DNA of 64,000 nt, taken from assembly GCA_001970955.1 (NCBI GenBank), contig MPUH01000112.1, positions 1-64,000 of the forward strand, given 5' to 3'. This DNA is from Stentor coeruleus. Its lineage: Eukaryota; Ciliophora; Heterotrichea; Heterotrichida; Stentoridae. This document shows, piece after piece, positions 1 to 10,156 of the stretch. The translations under genes and the position numbers were made by a program. Under the pieces are notes generated by a model. The model was not told where the DNA came from, ran no database searches, and saw nothing but the letters and a program-made list of their open reading frames with translations. Position 1 is the first letter of the stretch, and each line of letters begins with the position of its first letter.

Positions 1-654
1 GAGATCAGGGGAAAGTTTATAACGTGGGGGTTTGTAGTCAATATGTAAGACAATTTTTATTTCTGAGTCGCTGAAACCTGTTCTTTTTATTTCAATTCCA
101 TCAGTTTCTCTTGGTAACTGTTGTTTCATCCATTCAACTTTTTCATTATTCGGGAGGAATACTTGGACCAGACGGAAAAATGATGAGAATTTAGGTACGT
201 GGCCTGTTGGTAGAGCTTTTTTTGCATACAATTCCGAAAGGTCTGGCCAAATTAAACGACCTTGAATACGTAAACTCCATACTGGGGGCTGGTCTTCGCT
301 TTGGGGTCTGATACTAGTGTTATAGATGTGTATACGTAAAATCCCTTTAAGAACACTTGGGGTACAATTGAAAAGCTGCTGAATACGCTTTCTTTCATCG
401 CGGATATGGCTGTCAATTGTGTTTTCCAGATCGATAAGTCGGCAGTAAACTTCTGCTTTTTCATTGAAAGGATGAATGGTTAGAGGACAATTAGATATCT
501 TTCGGTGTTTGTATGTTATATCTTCAGACTGGAGCATTTTAGGAGTTTTAGTCTTTCTGGAGTTAAAGACAAAAGCTGTACTTTTTCTACCACGACCATA
601 AACTGTACCAGCGCTCCCTCGCTTTTTAGGAGGTCCAGATGGGGCTAAAGACAT
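1..654 (-). CDS. SWI/SNF subunit SMARCD/BAF60 (Swp73-like), 3' end off window
   Basis: The reading frame starts at the ATG on 652-654 and stays open for 218 codons to the left edge, so the C-terminal part, including any SWIB/MDM2 domain, is missing. After a short basic N-terminus, residues ~95-215 match the region before SWIB in BAF60 proteins: an 'LRIHIYNTS' strand, 'EDQPPVWSLRIQGRL', 'KFSSFFRLVQVFLP', 'VEWMKQQ', 'ETDGIEIKR' and 'IDYKPPRYKLSP'. SMARCD proteins are accessory subunits of SWI/SNF chromatin-remodelling complexes in the nucleus. The gene is divergent from the coiled-coil gene beginning at 696, with only 41 bp between the two start codons, so the promoters must overlap. Family call is from motif recognition; the SWIB domain cannot be verified here. 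Confidence 0.85.
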   Translation of the reverse strand, partial: MSLAPSGPPKKRGSAGTVYGRGRKSTAFVFNSRKTKTPKMLQSEDITYKHRKISNCPLTIHPFNEKAEVYCRLIDLENTIDSHIRDERKRIQQLFNCTPSVLKGILRIHIYNTSIRPQSEDQPPVWSLRIQGRLIWPDLSELYAKKALPTGHVPKFSSFFRLVQVFLPNNEKVEWMKQQLPRETDGIEIKRTGFSDSEIKIVLHIDYKPPRYKLSPDL

Positions 655-695
655 TTTTATCTAATACAAATAGAAAAACTATCTTGGAATAAACA

Positions 696-1388
696 ATGGA
701 TAATGACAAGATAGCTTTTATAACCTCACTAATCAAAGAAAAGAACAACCAGGTCATGCTAGAAAACTTTGAACTCTCAAAAAAAACTGTCAAACTCAAA
801 GAGGAACTTGATAAAATAACTGACTGCTACACAAAAGTACAAAAAGAAAAACTTCTATTAGAAATCGAGTATCAAAAAGAGCTTGACCGTTGGGAAAACA
901 CAACAAATCACTTGAAAAAAATTATCAACGACCTTGATTCAGAAAAAAAACATTTAGAAGCGGAACTTGAGAAATTGAAAAAAGTTTCAGAAAAATGTAA
1001 TCATAACGATTGCTCTGTCGTTGAATTAAAATACAACCTTGAAAGAGTTAGTGAAAATCACAAACTTGAACAAAAAGCAGCAAAAGAACAAATGGAAAAA
1101 ATCCTCGAAGAACTTGGGCAAATGCAGCATGAAAAAGAAGAAATCCTTTCAGAAAAACTCATCTACGAAGAAGAGATAAAAAAATGTAAAGGGCAAATAA
1201 AATCTTTAGAAAATGAACTAAAAAGTCTTAAAGACTCATTAGAAAACAATAAAGAAGATATTTTCCTATGGTGTTCAGAAAGGACAAATCGTAGAAACTT
1301 GATTCGAAACAAGCAAAAAAGGATCTACACACCTCAATCAAAACTACATTTAAAAGACATGGTAATAAGAAAACCTTGCAATACTTAA
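696..1388 (+). CDS. coiled-coil protein, 230 aa, function unknown
   Basis: An ATG-started frame encodes 230 residues that are almost all heptad-rich, Lys/Glu-rich coiled coil from about residue 15 to 185, followed by a short basic tail rich in Arg and Asn. No catalytic or zinc-binding motif is visible. A His/Cys-containing patch around residues 100-110 ('KCNHNDCSVV') interrupts the coil and may be a hinge. It is divergent from the SMARCD-like gene and convergent with the coiled-coil gene ending at 1416 (27 bp between stops). A structural or ciliary role would be a guess; I do not recognise the family. Confidence 0.75.
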   Translation: MDNDKIAFITSLIKEKNNQVMLENFELSKKTVKLKEELDKITDCYTKVQKEKLLLEIEYQKELDRWENTTNHLKKIINDLDSEKKHLEAELEKLKKVSEKCNHNDCSVVELKYNLERVSENHKLEQKAAKEQMEKILEELGQMQHEKEEILSEKLIYEEEIKKCKGQIKSLENELKSLKDSLENNKEDIFLWCSERTNRRNLIRNKQKRIYTPQSKLHLKDMVIRKPCNT

Positions 1389-1415
1389 ACTTCTTTATAA
1401 ATAAAGATTTTTGAC

Positions 1416-2492
1416 TTAAACTGCTGGGTTTCTATGAAGATAAGGAAGATTACTAGCATCAGGTTTAGCTCTTTCTTCCTTAATAGTTGTAATAACCGGT
1501 CCAATAAGTTGATTTTTCGCTTCTTTTTCTAGCATTTTCCTCACTGATGCATTAGAATGTATTGACTTAAGATTCTATATATTTCTCACAGGATAATTAG
1601 CTAATACCTGATCAGCAACAAGTTTTGCAACCCTTTCTTCATCAGTTATACTAATTTTATCAGGACGTGTCTATATATATTTTACCGATCGATCCCATTC
1701 AGCTTCATTTTTTTTATTCCCTTCAAGGTTTTTATCTACTTGTGATCTAGCTTTAGATACAAAACTATTCATTGATACTTTACTACCTTTGCTTTGAACT
1801 TCAACATTAAGATCATTATCTTTATCATCTGGAATATTGTATTTTGCAGTTATATTATGCTTCCATTCTTTATCTTTTTTAATCTCTTCAACTCGTTCTT
1901 TAACTATTTCAAGAGCTTGACGGATTTCAAGGTCATCGATAAATGAGTCATAGTCAAGGCCTTGGACGTATTCTAATAAGTTATCAACTTCTTTTTCTTC
2001 GTGTAACTCAGCTTCTTCTTCAGTCATTGCCCATTTAGGTCTTTCTTTCTGTTTACTTTCTTTACTTTCAGTATCAAGTTTTCTCAGGTTTTTCTCAGTG
2101 AGTTTTCCAGGCTTCCCTTCAGGAGCTTCTTTAGGTTTGTATTTTTTTTTCATCTTTTGCATTTTTTCCTCTTGGATTTTCAAATTTTCTTGTTCTTTTA
2201 TCGCATCATCTTCTTTTTGTTTCTGTAACTGGACAAGCCACTGTCTATGCCTTTTAAGGATTTCAAGTGTTTTTTTAGGTTTCTGTACAGTCTGAACTGG
2301 TTTTAATGAAGGGTTTATTCCAAGTTGTTCTTTCACAGTTACACGAGAAATAAAAGGAGCAGGACCATCTCTAACAGGTTTATCAGAAGGATCATTTGGC
2401 CTATTACAAAGCATTACTCCTTTATAATTCCCAATGCTCTGTTTGACTGCGCTTTCTCCAGGTCTTTCTGATATTAAAAGCTGTTTGGCCAT
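1416..2492 (-). CDS. conserved coiled-coil protein with 'MLCNRP' motif, three exons
   Basis: Three exons, 1686-2492, 1590-1670 and 1416-1574, are separated by two 15-nt introns at 1671-1685 (GTAAAATATATATAG) and 1575-1589 (GTGAGAAATATATAG). Splicing keeps phase 0 and gives 348 aa ending in TAA. The N-terminus carries 'IGNYKGVMLCNRP', followed by a proline-rich stretch, a basic coiled coil (~residues 85-150), an acidic middle and a C-terminal 'ASNLPYLHRNPAV'. The clear sequence identity of the spliced C-terminus (continuous, no stops) supports the introns. The conserved short motifs remind me of widely distributed cilium-associated coiled-coil proteins, but I cannot name the family. Only 30 bp separate its start from the stop of the upstream ADCK1-like gene. 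Confidence 0.8.
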
Positions 2493-2522
2493 TTATATAT
2501 ATGTGAATGCATATGAAATTAC

Positions 2523-3995
2523 TTATAGCCTCATATATAATAATAAGAAATAGAACTTGATTTTTTCCCAGTAGTACCATAAACCTGAAAAAAGTGCGGT
2601 AAAAGACATATCAGTGTATTTCATAAAACGCTTACGACTTGAACCACCTAAACGAAGATTATGTAAGGCAACAAGGTTGTTTGTACGGACTATGAAAATC
2701 AGATCAGGAGGAAGTCGTTGCATGAGTCTAGTGATTTTCTCAAATGTGATTTCGTTTCCTTTATGTAAACCTCGTTTTTCTTCTTCTGTAATAATATCGC
2801 CAAGAGGACGACGGCTTGACATTGTTCTGTATGTTAAGATTAAAGGTAGGTATCTATAGTATTCTCCTAAACCCATAGTCTCAGATATTCTTTTTACTGT
2901 TGGGTAATCCAATGTGACCAATGCCTGCCACAAACGGCAAAAGTCCTTGCGAAAATCATCAGGAACATATCTATAAAACCCATGGTCTAACAAAATAATC
3001 TGAGCCTTGCCATCTATACTTCTTACAAAAATATTCCCAGGATGCGGATCACAATGAACATGCCCATACAAAAAAATCATCTTTCCAAAAGCAGTAATCA
3101 ACATATCAGCAATATCTTCAGTCTTAAACCCTAATTCTTTTATTTTCTCATTATCATTAATCTTAACCCCAGACACAAATTCCATAGTTAAAACCCTACT
3201 ACAACTAAATTTCTCATATATTTTCGGTACATATATCGTTTTATCATTAGCAAATATCACCTTTGTTTTTTCAGAATTGAATCTCTCATGTAAAAAATCT
3301 ACTTCTTGTGTGCACATATCCCTAAAAGTTTCCCAAATATTAAGTAAATTCATATCTTCAAATTGATTCATCTTTAAAAGCCAATTACAAATATTAGTTA
3401 TATTCCTCAAAACAATAAAATCAGTATAAGTCTGTGCTGAAAGAAATGGGTATTGTATTTTTACAGCTACAGTTTCTCCTGTTTTTAACTTAGCTTTATG
3501 AACTTGTGCTAATGATGCTGCAGCTATAGCTTGTTTATCAAATTCTTCAAATGCATTAAATGCTCCAGGTAAATCATGATCTATAACAGTACGGATTTCT
3601 TCGAAATCTAAAGGTGGAGCTGAATCTTGAAGAACACAAAGGATTTCAGTGAATTCTTTTGGCATTATTCGATCTAAGTTTCCTAAATATTGACCGGCTT
3701 TGAAATAAATTCCTCTTGAACGGACGCTTAAATTGAGTATACGTCGAGCGACACGATAATGGACTTGTGAACGGACTTTATGATATTCTTCGCTTGAGTA
3801 ATCAAGACCTTTAAGTGAATACATGTAGTCAATAACAGAAAGTGTTAAGACTTTTGCGGCGATTATGGAGTTGATTGAGCTATTGAAGTAACCTTTTATG
3901 TCTTGTTTGGTTTGTATTGAGGATGATTGATAGAGACTGTATCCCCCTATTCCACCAGCCAGCAGAAGTTTGGAAGCTGACCGGAACATTGCCAT
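2523..3995 (-). CDS. ABC1/UbiB-family atypical kinase, ADCK1-like
   Basis: The 490-aa protein has the hallmarks of the UbiB (ADCK/COQ8) family: the KxGQ motif as 'KAGQ' at residues 99-102, an Ala-rich loop 'AIAAASLAQVH' around 157-166, the nucleotide-binding Lys in 'VAVKIQYP' (K179), the catalytic loop 'HCDPHPGNIF' and metal-binding 'LLDHGF'. All expected catalytic residues are present. An N-terminal hydrophobic/Ala-Gly segment (residues ~8-22) resembles the mitochondrial membrane anchor of ADCK1, and the overall length fits ADCK1 rather than COQ8. ADCK1 proteins act in mitochondrial membranes; their substrate is uncertain. ADCK1 versus ADCK2/5 assignment is inference from length and the N-terminus. 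Confidence 0.88.
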   Translation of the reverse strand: MAMFRSASKLLLAGGIGGYSLYQSSSIQTKQDIKGYFNSSINSIIAAKVLTLSVIDYMYSLKGLDYSSEEYHKVRSQVHYRVARRILNLSVRSRGIYFKAGQYLGNLDRIMPKEFTEILCVLQDSAPPLDFEEIRTVIDHDLPGAFNAFEEFDKQAIAAASLAQVHKAKLKTGETVAVKIQYPFLSAQTYTDFIVLRNITNICNWLLKMNQFEDMNLLNIWETFRDMCTQEVDFLHERFNSEKTKVIFANDKTIYVPKIYEKFSCSRVLTMEFVSGVKINDNEKIKELGFKTEDIADMLITAFGKMIFLYGHVHCDPHPGNIFVRSIDGKAQIILLDHGFYRYVPDDFRKDFCRLWQALVTLDYPTVKRISETMGLGEYYRYLPLILTYRTMSSRRPLGDIITEEEKRGLHKGNEITFEKITRLMQRLPPDLIFIVRTNNLVALHNLRLGGSSRKRFMKYTDMSFTALFSGLWYYWEKIKFYFLLLYMRL

Positions 3996-4148
3996 TTTTT
4001 TAATATATGCTGGATTGGAAAATTATGGATTTAGGGGTGGGCTAAAGGTTTTTTGGGATTAAATCATGATGATTTTAGGTTTTTTAAGGATCTTAAGTTA
4101 TTTTATTATTTTTTATCTTATACCAACCAACCACCTTAGAAAATAAAT

Positions 4149-6341
4149 ATGAATATGAAGTTCATTAAGATGAGAGAACCAAAAATATTTGCTTGCATCC
4201 TTGGGATTTTTATATTCATGATAATATCTTCTCTCTACATACTCAACACATCTAATTCATCACCAATAAAAAATCATCAAGAATTCTTCCTATCAAGTCC
4301 ATCAACAATTTCTGATCATAACATCACCAACCTATTTTCATCTAATCAAACTTTTAAAAACATTTTATTTATTGATCTTATCCCAAGAACCCCTCAAGTA
4401 TTTTCAAAAATCCTATCAATAAAACTTGACCAATATAGAAAATATACAAACCAAAATTTAACATGTAAACCAAAAATCTATGGATATAGTATTGATCAAG
4501 CATCATATTTTTTCAAACCAAAAGAATTTTCTGATTGCAGTAAAAACTTAAATCCTATAAAAAATATCGTGAATAATACAATAGAACTTGAATGCCCATT
4601 AGGATATGGTGAATATTTAACAAGTTATGGAAAGGAATATGAGTTTTTTGGAAGATATAATTTTAAAGCTAAATGGATACCGTTTAATAATACAATTTTT
4701 GTTGATTTAGAAGATAAAGAGTTTGCTATGATAAAATGTTCGGATAATGTAAAACAAGCTTTTTTGATGTGTAAATTTTTACCTGATGCTTATAAAAGAG
4801 CTAAAGATATTGCTGAGAAAATTGCTGAAAATGTTGGGATGAAGGATTATAAGCCACTTGGGGTACATGTTATTATTATGGATTCAGTGTCTAGGCAACA
4901 CTTTTATAGAAATTTTGCAAAAACTGTTGATTATTTGAATGAGAGGATTGTTGGTTCTGATGATTTGGTTATGTATGATTTTATGATTAACAATGTTCAA
5001 GGGAGAAATACAAGACCTAACCTTGTGGCGATGCTTTTTGGAAGGCTAATTAGTGAGCATATAAAAGAAGTTGGAAATTTTAGCAAAAATGAGACTGTAA
5101 AAAATGAAAGTTTTAAAAGATTACAAGAAGAACGGGCAATATGGAAATATTATGAAAGGCTTGGGTATGTAACTTTTTTTGGTTTTGAGACAATGTGGAC
5201 TTTTTTTGCTGCAGACACCGGGAAATATGTTTATACTGATCATAATGTTTTAAGTTTTTGGAATGCTGCGAAGACTGTTTTTGGGTTTACTGACTTCATT
5301 CAAAAACAAAGGTGTTTTGGAAATAAAAATGCTCATATGTATTTATTAGACTATCTTTATCAGTTTATTAAAAAGTATAAAGGAGTTAATAAATTTTCTT
5401 ATATGCATTTCCCTGAAGCTCATGAGGATTCAGGTTCTGTAATTAAACTTGTTGATAAAGAATTTAAGGAAATTCTTGAAAATATTATAAACACTTATTC
5501 ATCAACAGAAGAAGATTTTGTAATAATTATTGCATCAGATCATGGCCGAGGTGTAAATGAATGGGACTTATCAGATGAAGGTTTTTTCGAAAACACATCT
5601 TCTTTTCAAATTCTAATAACAAAACAAGATCTTATTCAAAGAATGGGTCCACAAACCCATGAAATCCTTACCCACAACACAGATAGAATAGTAGGTAGAT
5701 TTGATTGGTATATTTCATATCTTCATCTTGCATCATTTCCATATGGAAACCTTCCAATAGATTCTCAAGCATATAAAGATATAAAATCAAGTACGCCATC
5801 TGATAAAGCTTTATCTTTGTTTTTAGAAAAAATCCCTAATGAAAGAACATGTGAAGATTTACTTATACCTAGTCATTATTGCCAATGTAGAGATTTTGAA
5901 CCTTTAGATATTAATAGTGAAATCATTCAAAAATTGGCTATTCCATTAATAAACAGTACTATTGATTAAATAAATACATTTTATATTGATGATGTTTTAT
6001 GTAAGAAATTAGTATTTGAAAATATTGTTGAAGCTTATGATTATAGATTAAAGAATGATATAGATGGGGCTAATAGGAAAATTAAAGTTGTGGTAAGGGT
6101 TAAGAATAGTGAGTCTGCTAGGATTGAGTTTCTTATGTATTCAGCAGAGGAAAAAGAGTTCAAAAGGCTAAAACTTAACTATAATAACCACCCGACTGAT
6201 GTGAAGAAAATAACTTCGACTGAAAGTACTTTAAATATTAAAATGCAAATAATAAGCTATAAAAGAGTTGATCCATATGATTGTGGAGATTTGAAATCAA
6301 GAAATATTGTCCATGGGGTTTGTGTTTGCAGCGATTCCTAG
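4149..6341 (+). CDS. DUF229 (sulfatase-like) type II membrane protein, interrupted by an in-frame TAA
   Basis: A single transmembrane anchor at residues ~13-32 is followed by an extracytoplasmic domain of the DUF229 family, which has an alkaline-phosphatase/sulfatase-like fold. Family motifs are 'GVHVIIMDSVSRQHF', 'QGRNTRPNL', 'FEFTMW'-like 'FGFETMWTFF', 'FSYMHFPEAHE' and 'FVIIIASDHGRG'. The frame first stops at TAA 5967-5969 (606 aa), but the same frame then runs open for another ~124 codons to TAG 6339-6341. The extension has normal coding character and ends with a Cys-containing 'DPYDCGDLKSRNIV...CVCSDS'. No 15-nt intron can remove the stop. Either the protein ends at 606 aa, or the TAA is an error, an allele, or a read-through codon. 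Function of DUF229 proteins is poorly known. Confidence 0.8.
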
Positions 6342-6596
6342 AAAAAATAAATTAGTAATAGATTTTTGCCTTATAAACCAATACAAATATAAAAATTTTA
6401 ATACATAAACTATAACTTTCAAACATAAACTCCTCATAAATTTTCTTAAAACTTAAATATAATCACAATAATTCCTCACACATTTTCCGTATTTTCCCAA
6501 TAAAAAAAACTCTAAACCAAAATCCTTATCAAAACTTTCCTCCTCCCTCTCTAAAAATCCTTTATATTCAAACCTAAACCGCATAAATCATATAAT
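6342..6596. other. convergent intergenic region, no gene seen
   Basis: AT-rich spacer between two convergent genes. It is mostly A/C-rich on the + strand, as is usual here to the left of a minus-strand gene. No RNA gene or repeat was recognised. Confidence 0.6.
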
Positions 6597-6866
6597 TTAA
6601 CTAAACAACTGCTGTTTCTGCAAATTACTCAACACAAACTCAGGTGTTTTAAGATTTTTCTCAATACCAACAATCTCTTTTAACGAAATCTGCAATGCTC
6701 TATTGCTCTTTTTTACCTTATGTTCCTTAAAAAATTTCTGCAACCCAAAATTTGCAATTAAATCATCCTGTAATACATGTGGTTTCTGTGGGGTAACTTC
6801 AATAGCTAAATACTTCTCTACAATATCTTGAGGTTCTTCACCTGGGTGTATAGAATCTATATCCAT
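6597..6866 (-). CDS. small hypothetical protein, 89 aa
   Basis: The ATG-started frame encodes a soluble 89-residue protein with a predicted helical pattern and no transmembrane segment. The sequence 'DDLIANFGLQKFFKEHKVKKSN' followed by a hydrophobic helix and 'IVGIEKNLKTPE' is weakly reminiscent of the conserved block of Mediator subunit Med19, but the match is by eye and too short to rely on. Coding character is supported by an acidic, compositionally balanced N-terminus ('MDIDSIHPGEEPQ') that would be unlikely in random AT-rich sequence. Flanks show the usual G/T to A/C change. Real gene likely; function unknown. Confidence 0.6.
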   Translation of the reverse strand: MDIDSIHPGEEPQDIVEKYLAIEVTPQKPHVLQDDLIANFGLQKFFKEHKVKKSNRALQISLKEIVGIEKNLKTPEFVLSNLQKQQLFS

Positions 6867-7329
6867 CTAATAAATTATAATTTTATATCATATAAGTATA
6901 TTGATGAAATTTTATATTGATTTACTTGAATTTTAGATAAAAAATCATAATTTCCCTTATTGTGATACTACTTGATTTATTCTTATTATGAGTTATTAAA
7001 AGATACAATTTACTTTATAATATGATTCAGAAAATATACATGAATATGCTGCAGACCTTTGTTTTTGTTTATATTTTCCATAATTTTCTGTTAACTCATC
7101 GACCGTATTTTCAGAACCTATAAGAAAATATCGATTTTATAATATTTTGATAAAAGAATTTCTGTTAAAATAAAGTTTTTGTTACTTAAATTTCTGTTTC
7201 AAGGTTAACTTTCCAATCTAGTTTTTCACTTATAGTTATACTTATATAAATTATCACATCTATTGGTTCTATTCCATCCATTTTATTAGAAATTAGTATA
7301 CGATAAGATTTTTTTATATGATAATTAGC
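6867..7329. other. intergenic, no gene seen
   Basis: 463 bp of AT-rich sequence between two minus-strand genes; no open frame of note, RNA gene or repeat recognised. Confidence 0.55.
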
Positions 7330-7818
7330 CTATTTAAAGCTTAGAACATGTTTGCAAGTTGGACATACCGGTTTGATTTTAAACCACTTTTTACAGCATT
7401 TACTATGGAAAAAATGTTTACAATCAAGTTCATAAATCATTTGGTTTATGCATATATTGTCTAAGCAAATCACACAAAGGCCTAATTTTTTACTTGGTTT
7501 TTTATGTAAAGCGAAGTTGTCAAATTCATCTGTTGATGTAATGGAAAACCTATAAAAACTTGGGTTTATTGTAGCTAAGACAATATTTGTATATTGAAGT
7601 TGGGGATCTCGATAGTAAAGGAGAATTATAAGCTGAAGGGTTATGAGGATTAAAAGGATGATAAACCAAAGTATTAGGATAAGTTTTGCATAACTTGGGA
7701 AAATGAGTACAAATATCATTAGGATAAGGGTATAAGAGAAATATATGATCTAAATATTAAGTACTCTGAAGTATCGTTTAGCGAAGTAAAGACAATATGA
7801 CAGAATGGTTGAGTCCAT
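7330..7818 (-). CDS. two-TM RING-H2 protein (probable membrane E3 ubiquitin ligase)
   Basis: Two exons, 7765-7818 and 7330-7749, are joined by removing the 15-nt intron 7750-7764 (GTACTTAATATTTAG). The result is 157 aa starting at ATG 7816-7818. Exon 1 supplies the N-terminal 18 residues that lead directly into hydrophobic sequence; two adjacent membrane segments occupy residues ~18-60. The C-terminal third is a RING-H2 finger: 'CVIC', then 'CKHFFHSKCCKKW', then 'CPTC', with the C3H2C3 ligand order intact. Such proteins recruit E2 enzymes to organelle membranes to ubiquitinate membrane substrates. Substrate and organelle are unknown. Confidence 0.82.
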
Positions 7819-8256
7819 TTTTAAGATTTATTAATAAAAGAGTTTTAGTGTAGGATTTATGAGTAAATTTTTTGGGTTATGATTTTTATATGATGTTTTA
7901 TTTATAGGGGAGGATGTTTTTATTATAGATTATAATGTTTTGGCTTAAGAGGATTTTTTAGGAAATTATATATGGAGATTATGTTTTTGATTTGAGATAT
8001 TAAATGTATTATATAAATAGTATGAATGTATACGGTTGTATATTGGAATAGGGATAATTTTTTGTTTCATAAGATTAGCTTGTATAAAATAATTTCAAAA
8101 AGTATAAAATGTTATAATAGTATAATTATAATAAAAAATTATGACTTCTTAACTAAAACTATAATATTTTACTACATATACACAAGTATTTCTATCATAT
8201 AAACTTATCTATATATACTATTCTAAATACAATCTTAAAGCGAAACAAATAATTTA
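7819..8256. other. intergenic, no gene seen
   Basis: 438 bp between two minus-strand genes. The left half is G/T-rich and the right half A/C-rich on the + strand. Nothing else recognised. Confidence 0.55.
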
Positions 8257-9480
8257 TCACTTTTTCATAGCAACACGTCCAAAGACTTTCCCAGTATTTT
8301 GTTTCTTCTTAGCAAAACTCACATTATTCTCCGTATCATTTTCAATATCATTCAGATTTACAAGGTTCTGAAGCTGAGCACTAATAATATCTTCTTCATA
8401 ATCTCCTTGATCAGATTCTTCTCTACTTGCTTCATCACTTTCTTCACTTTCTTCATTACTTTCTTGTTGTTTTTCTTCAGGTTCTTCAGATATTGATTCT
8501 TTACCAGGATATTCTTTAGTATAAGCTCTAGTACTTCTTACAATTTTTGATCTTTTATCTATCCCTGTTCTATTACGTGTATTTCTACGTTCAACACTAT
8601 TTTCATCCCAATTAACTGATTTTCTTCGTTCTGAGTCATTTAATGATTCAACAATTGTCACTTTTTTAGCATGGCTTATTTGCACTGTATCTAAATATGT
8701 TGGAGATGTTGGTGTATTTGAAACAATATATCGATATTGTTGGCTATCTTTGTATATAGAATTTAGTATAGATTTATTACTTCCAGCTTTGATTATAGAT
8801 TTGTCTAAACTGGTATCTTTTACTAATGATTGGACTGTAAGGCTTAGTTTTTCTCTTGACATCCTTCTTGCTTGTTGACTAGAACTTGATGGTAATTGAG
8901 ATATTAATGTATCAATATCTACACCAGGAGAATCGTCTATTATAAGTGATCGGCCTTTTGAAATCCTAGCATTTATAACTTTATCATCACATGCATGGAT
9001 AACTGCTCTTAGAAGTTTTTTTAGACGATTACTCCAAGCTTCTTGGTTTGTGATTTTAGTAGGATATTTAAATATGATTGCTACAACCCTAATAATATAT
9101 TGTTTAATCATATTTTTTCGATCCTCAGCAGTATCATTGGTATTAATATGAAGTATAAAGCTTCTTAATCTTCGAAAACACATGAAAATACGTTTTTCTA
9201 AATTTGTGTAGCTCCATACAAGATTCGCATAGTTTATTTCACTTCTTATATAGTCAAGTATGTTTTCCGATTGAAGAGTATCATCATTTTTCACAATGCT
9301 ATAAACTCTGAAAATCGTTTTCCATATACGAAGTAAAGATTCGACAGAAATCTGTTCTAATGCACTTGTGTTTTTGATGTATAAGTTGATTTTATCTTCA
9401 AAAGTTGAGGCGAACCTAGAAAACTTTATAGTTCCAAATGGGTAGTCTACAGTGTCTTTATCATAAATTTCATAGTCCAT
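8257..9480 (-). CDS. hypothetical protein, 407 aa
   Basis: An ATG-started frame encodes a soluble protein. Residues 1-180 form a helix-rich, hydrophobic-patterned domain with several aromatic helices ('LLRIWKTIFRVYSIV', 'RIFMCFRRLRSFILHI'). Residues ~195-320 are Ser/Thr/Asn/Arg-rich and probably disordered, and residues ~325-370 are strongly acidic (runs of Glu/Asp/Ser). The tail is basic. I recognise no domain. The helical N-terminus may fold as an alpha-solenoid; that is inference from pattern only. Confidence 0.72.
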   Translation of the reverse strand: MDYEIYDKDTVDYPFGTIKFSRFASTFEDKINLYIKNTSALEQISVESLLRIWKTIFRVYSIVKNDDTLQSENILDYIRSEINYANLVWSYTNLEKRIFMCFRRLRSFILHINTNDTAEDRKNMIKQYIIRVVAIIFKYPTKITNQEAWSNRLKKLLRAVIHACDDKVINARISKGRSLIIDDSPGVDIDTLISQLPSSSSQQARRMSREKLSLTVQSLVKDTSLDKSIIKAGSNKSILNSIYKDSQQYRYIVSNTPTSPTYLDTVQISHAKKVTIVESLNDSERRKSVNWDENSVERRNTRNRTGIDKRSKIVRSTRAYTKEYPGKESISEEPEEKQQESNEESEESDEASREESDQGDYEEDIISAQLQNLVNLNDIENDTENNVSFAKKKQNTGKVFGRVAMKK

Positions 9481-10156
9481 AATACTTTCAAATAATTTAC
9501 GTCTTTATTGTTTTTTTTACTTGCAACTGGTCGATATTTACTATATTTCATACCTTCAAAAATAGCTTACTTTAATGTTTAAGTGTTTTTAGCCTTAGAT
9601 ATATCAATAAAAGCTTATATTTAGTTTATAATCTTAATACTAGTCCCTAAATTTTGGGTTATGATAAGCTGTGATCTTTATAAAATTAATTGCAAAAAAT
9701 GGACAACTACGTCATATAACTCTAAGACTAAAGCTTAATACCTTTATAGAATAAGAAAACCCAGAAATGTAGTGTTTAAAAATCTACCCTGAAGAAAAAA
9801 TATTAAATAGCTCTTCCTGATAAAATTCGAAAAAATCTAGAACATAAAAAACTAAAATTTTCCTTCATGCATATTCCCTCTATACAAAAACCCATTCTGT
9901 CTTACCTAAAACTCTATATAATTGCACGCATTGACCTAAAATCAATCTTAAAATATTTTCCTAATAAATCATCCTTTACAATCATCCGAAACACACAAAA
10001 TCAAATTTCCTCTAAAAGCACAAGTATATTTTCAACCATATCATAATCTTTCCCACTACACTTCAACAAAAAGCTTATAATTGTATTTAAAAAATCAACA
10101 TATAAGCACTTAGAATAATAAATACCTAATAATCTGACTTCAAAGCTAATAAAATA
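9481..10156. other. divergent intergenic (promoter) region
   Basis: 676 bp between a minus-strand gene on the left and a plus-strand gene on the right, so it holds both 5' flanks. The right third is A/C-rich with an A-rich leader immediately before the ATG at 10157. No RNA gene or distinct element was found. Confidence 0.55.

Noticed and set aside
6597-6866. Med19 identity for the 89-aa protein
   Set aside because: Resemblance is limited to a short helix and scattered residues; not enough to name it.
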